Assembly: GCF_036785885.1 (NCBI RefSeq)
Contig: NC_092323.1
Location: 5,620,501-5,684,500, forward strand
Direction: 5' to 3'
Origin: Coffea arabica
Lineage: Eukaryota > Streptophyta > Magnoliopsida > Gentianales > Rubiaceae
Length of the DNA stretch: 64,000 bases
Shown here: piece after piece, positions 1-12,758 of the stretch
Position numbering within the stretch: the first letter of the stretch is position 1
How the letters are laid out: every line of letters begins with the position of its first letter
Notes under the pieces: generated by a model
The model's input: the letters and a program-made list of their open reading frames with translations, nothing else
What the model was told of the DNA's origin: nothing
Databases searched by the model: none
Made by a program: the position numbers and the translations under genes

Positions 1-179
1 TTAGTTATATTTATTTCATCATATTGGATTGTATTCAAATAACTTCTGTTTGATTGTTTTTATGAGTTTCAATTGTAAAATTACAATGAATAATAATTTG
101 GTGATGTGTTGATATTTTAGTACTTGATTATTTATTAAAATTTAATTATAATAAAATTATATAATAAAATTTTATTAAC

Positions 180-346
180 CCCGCGGGTGCCCCCGCGGGG
201 GAAGCGGGGCAAGGCGGGGCAAGCGGGGCGGGGCGGGGCGGGGGGAGCGGGAGGCGGGGGACGGGGCGGGGGACGGGGGGAACTAATAGGCAACGGGGCG
301 GGGGACGGGGGAGGGGTCCCCCGCCCCAACCCCGCCCCGTTGCCAT
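180..346. repeat. GC-rich G-run tract
   Basis: A sharply bounded, almost pure G/C block in otherwise AT-rich DNA. It is made of repeated GGGGC and GGGGAC units on + and ends in C-runs that can pair back with the preceding G-runs. Long open frames cross it on both strands, but they encode only Gly/Arg/Ala or Pro/Arg and are composition artefacts. It could form G-quadruplex or hairpin structures. Its origin is unknown, possibly part of a repeat element. Confidence 0.75.
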
Positions 347-411
347 CCCTAATCCAAACAGAACTAATTTTAAGAGTAAACTCGTGCAATCTTGATATAA
401 TTGTAATTTTC

Positions 412-838
412 ACCCCAACTCTACCTACTAGAGGCTTTACGTAAGAAGTCGGAAACCTTCCAAGACCATTTCTATTTGAAGGGAAGGAACTAATGGACCA
501 ACCACCTGCAACCGTTCCTGAAGGTTATGTATATTTTACATACGGCGTAACTCTGTTTGTACATGGTAAGTTAATCGTTCCTGAAGATTATGTGCATTTT
601 GCACACAGCGTAATTCTGTTTGTACATGGTGTAACTTATTTTTAATAACATATAATTTTAAAACAAAATTTTGTGAGTTCCACACACACATGTTATTAAA
701 AATGAGGTACAAGACGAGATCCGGATCATATAATTTTTTTTGACCAAATCTTGACCGTGAACTGCTCAAGAACGATTCGCCAGATGACCGTCCTGCCCCA
801 AATCCCAACTACTAGAGGCTTTGCTTAAGAAGTCATGC
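412..838. repeat. Direct repeats flanking a 340-bp segment
   Basis: The stretch at about 412-455 (containing TACTAGAGGCTTTACGTAAG) recurs at about 795-838 with a few changes. Between the two copies lies a separate near-perfect tandem duplication with a period of 63 bp, 513-575 and 576-638. No coding sequence is evident. The arrangement suggests local slippage or unequal exchange. Confidence 0.6.
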
Positions 839-3025
839 AAACTCTCAAAACTGCAGCATAACTCATCTGGGTTGAAATTTGGGTATCACTGCTGCTATCA
901 ATAATAATTCTTATCACCTACTAGCTGCTTAGGTTAAAGATGCCATGGGAAAAAAAAAAGGAAAAAAAAAGAGTGGACTAGAGAATTGCGTCGTCAGGAA
1001 TTGATCTCCTGTCATGTCATTCGCTCTGAATGTGCGCTTGTGGAGGAGAATTAACGGATCATTTAGCTTAGGTCCAATTGTGTCAGCCAGCTGATGGTGT
1101 GAATAATGTCCATTATTTGAAGTATGTGATGGTTGAACTTAGTATTTTATTTCTCAAAAAACGTAAAGACCTTCGATTGTATAGAATTCACTTCTTACTA
1201 TAATTGAAAAGAAGGAAAAAACAAGTATTGGCTCATTCACATTTTGCTTGCTTAAACTACAAAACGTGCTACGATTTGGTACTAAACTACCATAAGTTAC
1301 TAGAAACGTGTTGGTGGCCTGCGAATGCCTTGAAATGGATTCACTTTTATCTGTCCTCCTGAATATGGTTTTACCTCGATGTATACACTAACATCACCGA
1401 ATGCACGTCATATCATATGTATAAAAAGAATTAAAATTAAATAACATGTATTATTCAATTCAAAGGTGATTGTATATACAGAGAGATAATTCTCTAAGTT
1501 TTATTTGGACCAAAAAGCAGAAAAAAAAAAAAAAAGTAAAAGCCACTTAGGGAGTTTTATTGGAATGATGGAGCAGGGAAAGTTAGAAACGGAAACCCTC
1601 AAAGGGACAAAATTGAAAATTGAGGGTCTGCTGCATCAGTCCTTCCCAAACTTTATGGCACCGTCACATGGACTGACCGCGCTTTCACAGATGGGGACAA
1701 CATGCGCCAACTCGACCTTTGGCTCTTATGGACGACCAAACCCAATGGGAATGCTTCCCCCCCTCGGCCTCGACGCTCAGCACTCGTTTTGTAGTACAGT
1801 AATAATCAGTGATGCCCATCTTCCTTCGATAATTAAAGAAGGTGCATTTTCCTTTCCTCCAGCATCCTTCTTCTTCTTTCTTCTGTTCCAAAATGTGTGG
1901 GCTAAGACTAAGATGATCAGAGACCACCCCAATGGAATTGAACCCTCTTAATTGCTAGTTGTCTAAACCTTTTAAAGTATCTCATTACTAGTACATCGGT
2001 TAGCAATCCTACATTCAAGTTCTCTCACCCTAGCCCCAGCAGAAGATGATGAACCTTCTTCTCAATAAACTAATCTTTGTTTATCCAACTAAACTTAGTA
2101 CTCCTCCTCCTCCTCCTCCTACTGTTAGTAGTTAGTACTCCTTCCGAGTGACATTATCCTCTCTTTCTCCTTGGACTCAGAGACAAAATGTTGTGCTAGA
2201 AAGGAAACTAGAAAGCAAGCAGAAACAACCAAACTGAAGACTGAAAAGCAGCATTTTGTATTGCCACTCACAACTACATGGGCAAGTTTTCAGGCTCTCG
2301 TCTCTGACCAACAATCTCAAGCTAACTTTGCTTTTTGCTAAAAGCCTCAACACTTTTTTCTTTTTCTTTTTCTTTTTTTTAATTTCATTCTCGTGGTGAT
2401 GTTATTTTATTCTGAATACTTTACCTTATTGTCTGTCTCCCTTTGTGTGCGTGAAAATTTGTGTTAAAAATTGAGTGAGAATAAGAACAAAGGTTGTGGA
2501 AGTGGGAGTGGGTCTGCTGTTGCTTCTTAAACAGTCTCTGTGTTACATTTGGTCAATTTTCTGACAGCAGAAGTTTAAGGCTTGTTTTGGACACAGCACT
2601 TTGTACTGTAGCACTCTCCTGCACTTCACGAGTAATACTGTGCTCCAGAATCTAGCAATGGATCCTGACTTCAGAGTTTGCCCACTTCCCCAATTACGAT
2701 AAAAGAAAAAAAAAAAAAGGTCGATTTCCTTTTACTATTTTTATAATCACAGATAGTATGTTTGTCATATACTGACATCTAGAGTTTGTGCGGTGACTGG
2801 TGAGGGATGAAAATTAAGTCCACTCTGGTTTACCATTTCAAAACGAAGATTTTTTTTTCATTTGTTTTTGCTTTTATTTGAGCAGTATATAGGTGAATGG
2901 ATCTATTTATTTGTCCTTTGGGTTTTTGTTGCTGAATCTGATACAGCATGGGAATGTGGCCTTTAGGAAATTCAGACTATTGAGGAAACGATGCAGCAGC
3001 TGGTATCTTGTTTCAATTGAGAGTC
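839..3025 (+). other. Upstream region of the remorin gene
   Basis: Non-coding AT-rich sequence with A-runs, a CTC trinucleotide repeat near 2101-2120 and T-rich tracts at 2350-2390. It probably holds the remorin promoter and 5' UTR, possibly with a 5' UTR intron, but I cannot place a start site or TATA box with confidence. An open frame at 1505-1951 begins at TTG, is partly poly-lysine and resembles nothing I know; I do not call it a gene. Confidence 0.4.
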
Positions 3026-6000
3026 ATGAAGAAAAGTTCTGGTTCTATTGGTAATTCAGGGGCGTATACAAGTCCAGGAACCCCAGAATATGGAGACAAC
3101 TATGGCAGAGGGATTCCAAAGGGTTGGAGCTCTGAACGAGTTCCCTTACCGACAAATAGTAGCAGGAGGCACGTTAGTGCTGCTGCATTGATGCCATTCA
3201 ACAGTGGAAGGACTTTGCCTTCAAAGTGGGATGATGCTGAGAGGTGGATTACTAGCCCTGTTTCAGGATATGGGGTATGCAAGACTTCAAACGTACAGCC
3301 TCAGAGGCGGCCTAAATCAAAGAGTGGACCACTTGGGGCTCCAGGACTCATGTATATGCCGAATTATTCCCCTACCGCGCCAGTTCTTGAGGGTGGAAGT
3401 GGGAGTACTTTCATGGCAGGTTCGCCATTAACAACTGGTGTATTGGTCCCTGATAGTTTATCCATTCATTATGCCACGGGGAATGGCGTGAAATCTAACT
3501 CGGTCTTCGCTGAGCGTGCAATTGCTCATGCTGCAACTGCACCTGGATTGTCCGATTTTTTAAATGAGTGTTCTATTCCAAGCTCTCAAGGTATAACGCG
3601 CGCGCGCGGGTGTGTGTGTGTTCTCTCTTAGTTGACATTTTTCTTGCCAATTTCTTCCATTTTCTTAGATGCTGATTAAGTGGGCTAATGTAAGTTCTGA
3701 TGTGATTTATGAGCTTTTCCAACAATTACCAGAATCCAGGTGCAATTTAAAAAGTTTTGTTGACAAAAACCTTCAGTTAACACCAGGCACTAAGTTGTTA
3801 AATTTGATCAGTACAGCAACTCGCAATTATCTATAACTGGTGTCCATTTGCTCTGTGCTGTCTAACTCAAGTTAAACCCCAGAGACGCCAAAAGTTCTTA
3901 AGCTGGAAGCCAGATGTTCTTAAATTTGATGCTTGCATGACCTTACCATCAGACTCCAGAGTTCCTTCTATTTTATCCATTGTCTTTTTCTTTAAAATTT
4001 TTTTTACTCTCTCAGAAGAGGGGGGGGCAGATATGGACAATCTGATTGATTGTTCAATAAGCAAGTGCTGCAGTTACTTTTAGATACCTCGGTGGTTAGT
4101 GTTGCGAAACCAAATATTCCACCCCACTTCAATTGCATCTCAAGGCATTTTGAAGTGTTGATATGCTGCTATTTTATATCTTTGTAGTGCTACTTCTGCC
4201 GTGCCGTGATGATTGATAGCCATAAACAAAGGCCAATGGTCTCACTTGGAGAAGTGTGGACAATCTGTTAAACGTAATCGGTTCTTCTACATATTATTTG
4301 TGTGTTCTATTTGGATGCCTGATGTATAATTTGGCTCAGAAGGCTGTTTTAGATGGATCTCTTTCTCCCTGCAGAGTTGCCTTTAGGTACTAGGTTCTTT
4401 AGTGACCTACTGGTCATCCTAAATGTACCCTAGATAACCTGTCACCGTTGTCTGAGTATGTCTGCAATTCTAACGTGATTGTGTATACCTCTTCTAGTAT
4501 GAACATGTAGTCTCTCATATTAAAAAACTTGAAAAAGAATACTGATACGATCAGCGGCTGGAAACTTTTTTCTTCCCATGCAATCCATTTCGGCTGTGGG
4601 CAATGAGGCAGTCGCCCAGTCATTGTTCTGTGCTTGGGAAGTCTTAAGAGTGTAAATTGTTGGTTATCAATGTGGTTGATGATGCAGGAGGCAGTGTCCA
4701 AATTAAATGATGGTTGGAAGCTTCTACTCTGTATCATCATCTGTGCGAAGAATGCATATTCTCTCTCAAATTTTTTTATAGCTATAGAAAATTAAATTGC
4801 ATGATCTATATTTTTACCACTCGACTAGTGTTCTTCTATATTGATTCTTCTTCATACTGTGCTCGCGTCCACTCTTTTGAACTTTACTTGTGGTCCACTT
4901 GCGCCAAACATTAAACTCAGTGGGCAGACGGGGAAAATTGCTTGGAGCACTTTGTTGATATACATCCCGTTCATGTTTTTTAATGGGGTCTATGAATGAT
5001 CCTTCATATTTAAGTGAAAACCATAGTTGGTCCTCCATCTGGGAAAAACTCATATTTCTGGATAAAGCTTTCTGGTTTTACATATTTCTTTTTGAATGTG
5101 CAGACCATAAACTTGGCTATTTAGAGGCAGAGAGGGGTGTATCACATGTTATCTCACGTAGGGATGTGGCCACTCAGATGAGCCCTGAGGGAAGCACCTA
5201 TTCATCTCCTAAAGGAAACTCATCATTCTCAGCCTTCCCTCTGCCAATTCCAGCTGCAGTTGAGCAGCACAACTACAATTCTGCTAAAGTTGAAATTAGA
5301 GATGTCCAGGTCGATAAGGGAGCCACTATCACCCGGCAGTCCAAGAAACTTGGAGCAAGGAGGATGAGAAGGAAATCATCTGACTTTAAAGAGTTAGCTT
5401 CGCCGTGGGACATTTCAGGGGCTGCAAAGACCTTGTCAAAGTACCTTTTCTTTCTCTTCTGACATGCAGTATCTTTTGATTATCGAAATATTCCCTCTGT
5501 TCTTCTCCGTAGAATATATTTTGGGATCACGAAACCAGAAAGCATTGTAATTCACAAGGCATTATTTTTCCTGCATCTGCAGATTAAAACATTTCTCTGC
5601 AAAACTCTGCCTTAACATGCGTAGCTTAGCTTATTTTGTAATTCAAATTAAGTTTCTTATTGAGATCCTTTGCAACCTTGGTATTCCAACTGTTGAGTAA
5701 ATTACATTTGCATTTTGCAAATGAAGAGAATTGCAGAAAATGTTTATATTGCAATGTAGAGAATTGCTTGGCATGCAATTTACATATTAATTCCGCGTAT
5801 TGTTTCAGGTCACGAAGAGAAGAAGCCAAGATCACTGCCTGGGAGAACTTGCAGAAGGCAAAAGCTGAGGCAGAATTTCGGAAACTTGAGGTTCGGGTAT
5901 TACACCGTTGCTTCTGTTGCAAAGTTGACAATTGTGGAGATATCTGATGCGCTAACTGAAAGTAAAGAACGGTTTCTTTCTTTGACTGCTCTGAAAGTTT

Positions 6001-6215
6001 TTTGCTGTCATTTTCAGATGAAACTAGAAAAGAAAAGATCAGCATCCATGGATAAAATCTTGAACAAACTGAGAGCTGCTCAGACAAAAGCGCAAGATAT
6101 GAGAAGCTCGATTACAGAGAAACACGCTCATCAGTCTAGAATTTCAAATAAATCTTTCTTTCGCAAGTATATGAAGACAAGTCCTCTGATTGAGTGCTTC
6201 TTTTGCTGCACTTAA
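3026..6215 (+). CDS. Remorin family protein (C-terminal remorin domain), 393 aa
   Basis: Four exons read from splice signals and frame: 3026-3590, 5104-5440, 5809-5890, 6018-6215, giving 393 aa. The long N-terminal part is Ser/Pro/Gly-rich and probably disordered; it starts MKKSSGSIGNSGAYTSPG. The C-terminal remorin domain (about residues 302-358) carries the signatures EEAKITAWENLQKAKAEAE and KLEKKRSASMDKILNKLR, a predicted coiled coil. The last residues, ECFFCCT, form a Cys-rich tail of the kind that anchors remorins to the inner face of the plasma membrane by S-acylation. Remorins are plant-specific membrane nanodomain scaffolds, some linked to immunity, symbiosis and plasmodesmata. The long disordered N-terminus fits the long-remorin groups of Arabidopsis At2g02170/At1g30320 type. 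Intron 1 is large (about 1.5 kb) and begins beside a GC/GT dinucleotide repeat. An in-frame TTG just upstream is not needed as a start. Confidence 0.88.
3594..3622 (+). repeat. GC/GT dinucleotide repeat at remorin intron 1 donor
   Basis: Directly after the 5' splice site of remorin intron 1 (donor GT at 3591-3592) lies an alternating purine-pyrimidine run, CG repeats followed by TG repeats. Such runs can adopt Z-DNA and vary in length. The sequence is intronic. Confidence 0.75.
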
Positions 6216-7432
6216 TTGCCGATTCTGTGCACGTTTTCTGAGGGAGATTGCAAATCCTTGTAGGCTCTCTTATAAACTTGTGAATATCGATAGTATTGTT
6301 TTCGCCTCTTTTGTATCTCTCAACGATTGGAAATACTGGCATAGTAGCTCGGCTATCTCTTGAAGATCAGAACAGAACGTCTAGTTCGTCGCAAATTCCA
6401 GCTACAATGAAGTTTACCTTCGTTCATGTATATAATTAGACATGCTACTTATTACTGGGACTGGCAAACAGCACTTCTTAGTAGTGATAAAGCTTTTGCT
6501 GCTCTCCAGTCAAACATTGTGCAAGTCATCTTGATTGTGTTCGAGTAATTTCTACAAGCATCCTCAAAGAGGAATATAATCTGATTATGCCAATCAGTTT
6601 ATTGTAGGCCCTACTTCATGCAAAGTAAGAAGCTATGAGGTGATCATTCATCATTTTCTTCGCCAGCTTCGCGAGAAATCACTTTCTGAAGGCATTCCTA
6701 AGCAATACTTGCAGTAATAATTTTTGAAGCAGCTTTTTTGTAAGTTACTTTTTTCTTACACCTGCCTTTTTAATAAGTTCGGAGATTATTTTCCTTTGAA
6801 ATATGTGTTTGGATAGGAAATTATTTGAGAAATTTTTTTCAAATAACATTGTAGTATTTTTACTGATGTGAGATAAAAAGGTGGTTAAAAAGATAAAATA
6901 TTGATTAGTAAGCATGTATATGATATAACTAAAATTATATTTTTGCAAATAAAAGCTTATCCAAAATTAGAAGACCTTTTTTCTTTTAATAGTGTCCGAG
7001 ACCTCCCACTTGCACTGCTTATACTCACCTCCTTTATATCACATAACTCATTCCTCTCCCTTTAATCGTACATCTAATATCACTAATTTTCTGGGTAAAC
7101 CATTTTTCTTCTTATAACATGCTAAACAGGTGTAGGGAGGATTAAAACTACTTCACATTCATGTATAAACCATCATGACCTAAGGTGGACGATCTAAAGC
7201 TTGTCTTTGCAGAAACGATGTTACGAAAACATTTTGCGTGTTCTACTCATGCCATTCAATTAAGAGTTATAAACAAATGCTGTCAAGGTTGTTCCTTGCT
7301 TAGATTCTTTAGAATTGTGAGTGCTTAGGTTCTCAATGTTAACCTCAATATAATCCCCGAGCACAACTACAAAGCAACGACTGATCTTCCATGCATCTTT
7401 CTCGACATTAGCACCTTCGTACTTCGTCAAAC
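6216..7432. other. Remorin 3' UTR and intergenic spacer
   Basis: The stop codon of the remorin gene is followed by about 500 bp of probable 3' UTR, then AT-rich spacer. A MITE-like segment at about 6805-6968 starts GTGTTTGGATAGG and ends TTATCCAAAATTA; relatives occur near 26690-26850, 57082-57245 and 57981-58828. No other gene is seen. Confidence 0.5.
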
Positions 7433-7440
7433 TGGAAAGG

Positions 7441-7961
7441 AATATGGCCAATTTCATCCGTAAACTTTTTTGCTAATACCAATTTAGTCCCTAACTTTTA
7501 TTTTTGATCAATTTGATACTTGAATTCGTTTTGCAGTTTCAATTAAGGACTATCACAGTGGCACCATTATTTAAAACTAATCCGACTCCTAATTAACTAA
7601 CTAACAACGATATTTTGATTTCGAAACTGTAATAAAATAAATAAATCATGTTACAAAATCATCAAATAAAACTTTAAAATCATGTAAAAAATCATAAAAT
7701 AAAACTTTTTAAAAGTTTAATCTTATGAATTTTTATATAATTTACTTAATTTATTACAATTCCGTAAGTGACATTCCCAAAGTACTCCGATTTAGTTGAT
7801 CAATTAGAAGTCAAATTGGTTTTAAATAATGGTGCCGCTATAGAAGTCCTTGATTAAAACTGCTAAATAAGTTCACGTATCAAATCGGTTAGAAATAAAA
7901 ATTAGGGACTAAATCAGCATTAGTGAAAAAATTTAGGTACAAAATTTGCCATTTTCCCAAA
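7441..7961. mobile_element. MULE-type MITE with long terminal inverted repeats
   Basis: Arms of about 155 bp at 7441-7596 and 7795-7961 are inverted copies of each other, for example GGCACCATTATTTAAAAC in each. The outer ends read AATATGGCCAATTT and, on the other strand, GGGAAAATGGCAAATTTT. The 521-bp element is flanked by the direct repeat TGGAAAGG at 7433-7440 and 7962-7969, which fits the 8-9 bp target duplication of Mutator-like elements. It has no coding capacity and lies between the 3' ends of the convergent remorin and RRM genes. Confidence 0.8.
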
Positions 7962-8220
7962 TGGAAAGGCAGTAGTTTTGGCAAAACAAATAACGGTACA
8001 AGTTACATTAATCAGTCCTGCCAATAGAAATAAAGTCAGCTTAAATGACATCCAACCACAGATAACATAACCAATTAACGAGTGTTTCAACGACAAATTG
8101 GCATATAAATGTTTCGAACAAAAGCTGTCCTACTTGAGCCATCACTGGGTATTTGTAAAGGCGAACATTACTAGTTATCTAGGTCCATTCTAGATGCAGC
8201 AGCATTTATGCCTCGGACAA

Positions 8221-11200
8221 CTAATAAGGCCTATACCTAAAATCTGCTCTGGAATGTCTTCCAGCACCCATTCCGTACCCCCACTGCAAAACAAACACAG
8301 CACAATTAACTATAGGGGCTGAACAAAAATCAAAAAAGAAAACAATCCGTATAAATTGTCATCTAATTTGTATTGTCAGTACAGGAGAGAAAACGAGGAC
8401 TTCAGATCAGCCACATACGAAGATTGCATACACATTATGTGGCTACAATAATTAGTCGAAGAGCCACTCATCAGCAACATTCTACTCAATAAGCAAAGCT
8501 AGATTTATGTATGAACTTGACTGTCGAGCTCTAGCTAAGGTAAGGGTCTTAACTCCAAACACATTGGCATCACACACAAGTCGGGAGCAAATCCATATTA
8601 GTGCTTCACAGAATGCACAAAAAGCTAATAGATAGATTGAAGACTCAAAAAGCAATATGTTCATCTTTCTGAGCGATGCAATGCTGTAAATATGGAAATG
8701 ATACTCACATCATCAAAGTCCATCCCTCCATACATCCTACCGTACGAACGCATAGGACCGCCATAACCTGCATATGGTTCAGGATTATCCATCATGTAAT
8801 TACTACTTGGACCGGCATCGTCAATGGGAGTAGCTGAATCTATTGCAACCTGCAGAGTACATAGATTATGCATTTCAAGCATATCAGTCAATTCAATAAT
8901 ACAACATTTACTGTGCGCAGCATCCACTTTGCAAGTTTGAGAGATGATGCCATTCTAATTCAAGAGCTAAAGGATAATTCTAAAATTTCTACATATAACA
9001 TGGAAAATTAGTGTAATTAGCCAAGAAATTTTTTCTTAGACTTACAGATATTCTACAACCATCTTCTCTCTTCTTAACATACAATTAAGTCTTAGACTTA
9101 CGCTTCTGACAACATTGAGATCTATTTGAAGAATAAAATTTCTATCCTTATCCATTATCTTAAACAAATGCTAATTCTTCAAAAGTGAAAATTAAGATGT
9201 AAAAATCAAGTTTGCTAAATCAGAATTAACTTTGGAATGACATCCATCTAAAGTAGGATTTAATTAACCCACAAATTAGTAATAAATTGATTGTCCACAA
9301 TAGTGCAAACAGGACTTGTTATAGGTCTCCCAGACTTAATATGTTGAGTCACAGCATAAATATTAACTATACGACTCATCAACAGACTGAACATCTAGGA
9401 AACATCCGGAATGAAAACTTCATCAACTACCTGTTGTCCACATATCTCATGGGGCCTTCGAGACACACGATCTGCAACACCGTCTTCAGCAAAGGTTACA
9501 AAACCAAACCCCCTGTGGCCTGTCCTTTTGGGATCCTGATTCCAATAGCATGTCTGGGTAGTAAGAAGCTGTTCATCAACCATAAATCACAAGTACTGCT
9601 TTTTCTTACCTTTGGAACGTAGACATCTAATATACGGCCGAATCTACCAAAGTACTGACGAAGATCTTCAGCACTTGCCTCCTGAGGAAGCCTTCCCACA
9701 AATATCTTTTTACCCATCCCACGAGGGGGGCCTCCTGGGCCTCCTCCTGGTTTTCAAGAATTATAAATGGTTCTCAGACAATTGGCACCAGATAGTGAAA
9801 GTGCATTAACTTTTCCTTTTTGTCCCTAATACTTACTTCCATACATAGAACCCGGATGATCATATAAGGTGGGAGCACCCAGTGCAGCATATCTGGTTGC
9901 TGCACTGATGTAAGCATTATATGCACCATATCCACCCTGAGGCACTCGGCTAACTGGCCTGAATTCGTCCTCCTGAGAGAGAGAGAGAGAGAGAGCATTA
10001 AGTTTCCCAATAACCCCACTTAACATTCCAGACACAGATAATAACTAGCGAGTTGAATATTGACAAATGCTTGCCTTTGGTGTGGCTCGGTCAACAACTA
10101 TTGTAGAACCCCCCAGTTCATGGGTCTCAGCCATGAGATCATCCACAGATTCTGAAAAAGAAAGTAAAAAGTTTGAAACAGCATATCACAAAAATCACTT
10201 AAGAAGCCACCAAGTTAGGCCTCTTGATAGAAAACTAAATTAACCACACCTATGAGGCAAAATTCAAATAAAATTAAGCACAGTCACAGCACTATGCCAT
10301 AATCACCAGCTAAGCTAGTTCATAAGACTTCATTAACTTTTCAGTTCTCACTCAAGGTCATGGAGAATATAGCCTAGTTAAAAATTTTAAAAGATTTGAA
10401 ATGTTGGAACATAAAGTGCCCTGGTGCTCCTTGACTACTTGAAAAATTCTCAGGGGAGGTGACATGCATAACAATTAGGCTAAATAGTACTTGCAACTTC
10501 TACCTGCGTTCCCCCTTAATGATCCCCATTGCTATTGCTTCCACCATCAGAAAAGAGAATCTTTTGAAAAGGTGGATGAACCAAGAAATTTATCATTCGA
10601 AACAAAGGATTAGATTTATCGTTAACGTCGACTCTGTCAGACCACAATGTCCACTTCCAATACCATAAGCACTCATTTTCAACAAGCCACATCTCCATAA
10701 TCCAATGCAAGTCCACTTTCCAATCAGTACCCAGACCAATCCTCTTCTGTTGAATCTCGAAGGAAGAACTTTCTCCAAACCGCAGAAACTCTTCAGATCC
10801 TAGAAAAACCTCTAAAATACAGGTCCCAAATAGAACCAGTAAAAGACATAATTATGACCTTACCAACTTGAAATGCCGAAAGTTAGCAACTTATACAGAC
10901 GTCCATTTATCCCAATAAATTGGGCAACTCACTCCAAATTACCAGCTTTGTCCACCTATATAATCAGTTAATCATGTGGAGGAAATATGCGATATGTGAG
11001 ATTGCAGCCTACATGCATATTCTTTCGGTATGCACATGTCCAAATGACCCAATTCGAGATCGATATCTTTCACATAGACAACACTTGCACCAGGGGAAAC
11101 AAAAGAGATAAGGAAAAAATGTGAGCAAGGTGAATTATTTCCCTCTGCTGAACAGAGGAAAAGTAAGTTTCTTGCGCCAGGTAAAAGATTATCAGGTTCC

Positions 11201-12758
11201 ACCTGGGAACATTCAAGTGGGACTTACCAGCATTAGCAAAAGTGACAAATCCGATTCCACGATGTGATTTGGTGCTTGGATCCTTAGGATATGAGACAAA
11301 AGTATGTTATTCTCTACCATTTCTATAATCATGAATCTTGAATTTTCATAGAGAGTTAAAGAAAACTGAAGAGGTAGGGTGGAGGTAATGGACCTTGGGC
11401 ATGTAGAGATCTGTTATGTCACCATATTTCTCAAAATAACTGCACCAAAAAACACATGGAGAAAAACATTCAAAATTTAGAATAATGTCAGCATAATGAG
11501 ACATGAAACAGAAAAAGCAACTAAAAATATCTCTCAAGTTCAATAAAGAGGTAAAGACAATGACCTTCTGAATGCTGCTTCTGAGACAGATGGAGAAATT
11601 CTTGCCACAAAAATCCGTGTTACTTTCTTGGACGGAGCTCTCATCTCCTCCTATAAATCAGCATTGGTGTGTTTCATTAGACATGTAAAACAAATTCAAG
11701 TAATGGAATCACAATTTTACATTGGTCTACAGCTCAAGAAAGTTTTATGGGCAAACAATATAAGCTAAAAAGGATGATGAAGGTTTAAAAGTTCTCAAAT
11801 TGAATTATATAACTGCAAAACTAAAACTGGAAACCTTCGGAGTGGCTATTTTTACTTCCAGCATTCTGTTACCAAGGAAATGCTCGCTTGACAACGCAGC
11901 CTGCAGAATAAATACAAAGAATCAAAGCCAAAGGGGCAGCAGCATTAGAACAGAATTTGAACTTTTTCATCCGGAAAAGAGAAATAATAACATAGTAAGA
12001 AAAAAAAATTAGAAAGAGGAAAACATATATGAGCCAAACCTTAGCATCCTCAACAGTTACAAAGGTCACATAGCCAAACCCACGAGATCGCCCAGTAGAC
12101 CTCTCCTAAAAGTTATAGAAAAGTTGCATAAATTTAGCCTTCCATACAATCTAGATAGATATTTCTAGAAGATACTAAATGTATTACTCCAAAAACAAGT
12201 ACGACAGTCTAATGCAAATAATACACCTCTTTGATTATTGCAAGTGCTAAAAACTAATTTTTCCGTATTGAGAAAGTACAACTAATTTGTCATAATGTTG
12301 AGAAAGATGGTACTTTGGAAGCATTACAGACATATAATTTCCAATCAACTGGTCCTCGGCCCATCAATTCAACCTCCAGAAACCATTTAAAAGCATCAAC
12401 AGTACTCACGTATAAGCCAAAAACTCAAGTTTTCAAAAGAATACAATTACTTCACAAGCTGCACCTGACGAATCATAAGGAGTCAGGATCCAAGTACAGG
12501 AAAAAACAAACAGACAGACAACCAACATAGGAAAAATAGTCTCGACTAACCTTCATGACTATACAGTCCTCCAATTCCCCAAATTTGGTCATATATTCCC
12601 TCAAACCTTCTGTATCCACTTCCCACGGGATACCCAAAACCTAAATAACATTGCACAATATACATCAGTATAATTTCTGCTCCGAATACCGTCATCATAG
12701 ATATTACAGGAATTAATGAAAGGAGGCTTGAACTTACAACAAGCTTTCTCTCAGACAT
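8221..12758 (-). CDS. Three-RRM RNA-binding protein (hnRNP-like), 362 aa
   Basis: Thirteen exons on -, in transcript order: 12738-12758, 12551-12640, 12040-12105, 11835-11900, 11565-11650, 11394-11439, 11228-11282, 10075-10151, 9837-9972, 9610-9746, 9431-9535, 8709-8849, 8221-8283. All phases join, giving 362 aa that begin MSERKLVVLGIPWEVD and end in RYRPY. There are three RNA recognition motifs, at about residues 4-80, 91-166 and 227-303. Their RNP1 motifs are RGFGYVTF, RGIGFVTF and RGFGFVTF; their RNP2 motifs are KLVVLGIP, RIFVARI and KIFVGRL. The linker before RRM3 is Gly/Tyr-rich, and so is the tail. It closely resembles my memory of Arabidopsis At4g36960, a nuclear-type RRM protein of uncertain function; a role in mRNA processing is inferred from the family. 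The intron after the 77-nt exon uses a GC donor. Several exons are only 46-90 nt. Confidence 0.92.
9975..9995 (-). repeat. GA/CT microsatellite serving as polypyrimidine tract
   Basis: A pure GA run on + reads as CT repeats on the coding strand and sits directly before the CAG acceptor of the exon starting at 9972. It therefore probably serves as the polypyrimidine tract of the intron that carries the GC donor at 10073-10074. Confidence 0.8.

Noticed and set aside
135..444. Overlapping open frames on both strands across the G-run tract
   Set aside because: They arise from composition (Pro/Arg or Gly/Arg only) and show no domain.
1505..1951. 148-codon open frame
   Set aside because: It starts with TTG, contains a poly-lysine run from an A-tract, overlaps an antisense frame, and resembles no known protein.
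5626..6087. 153-codon antisense frame over remorin exons 3-4
   Set aside because: It is the shadow of the coiled-coil coding exons on the other strand.
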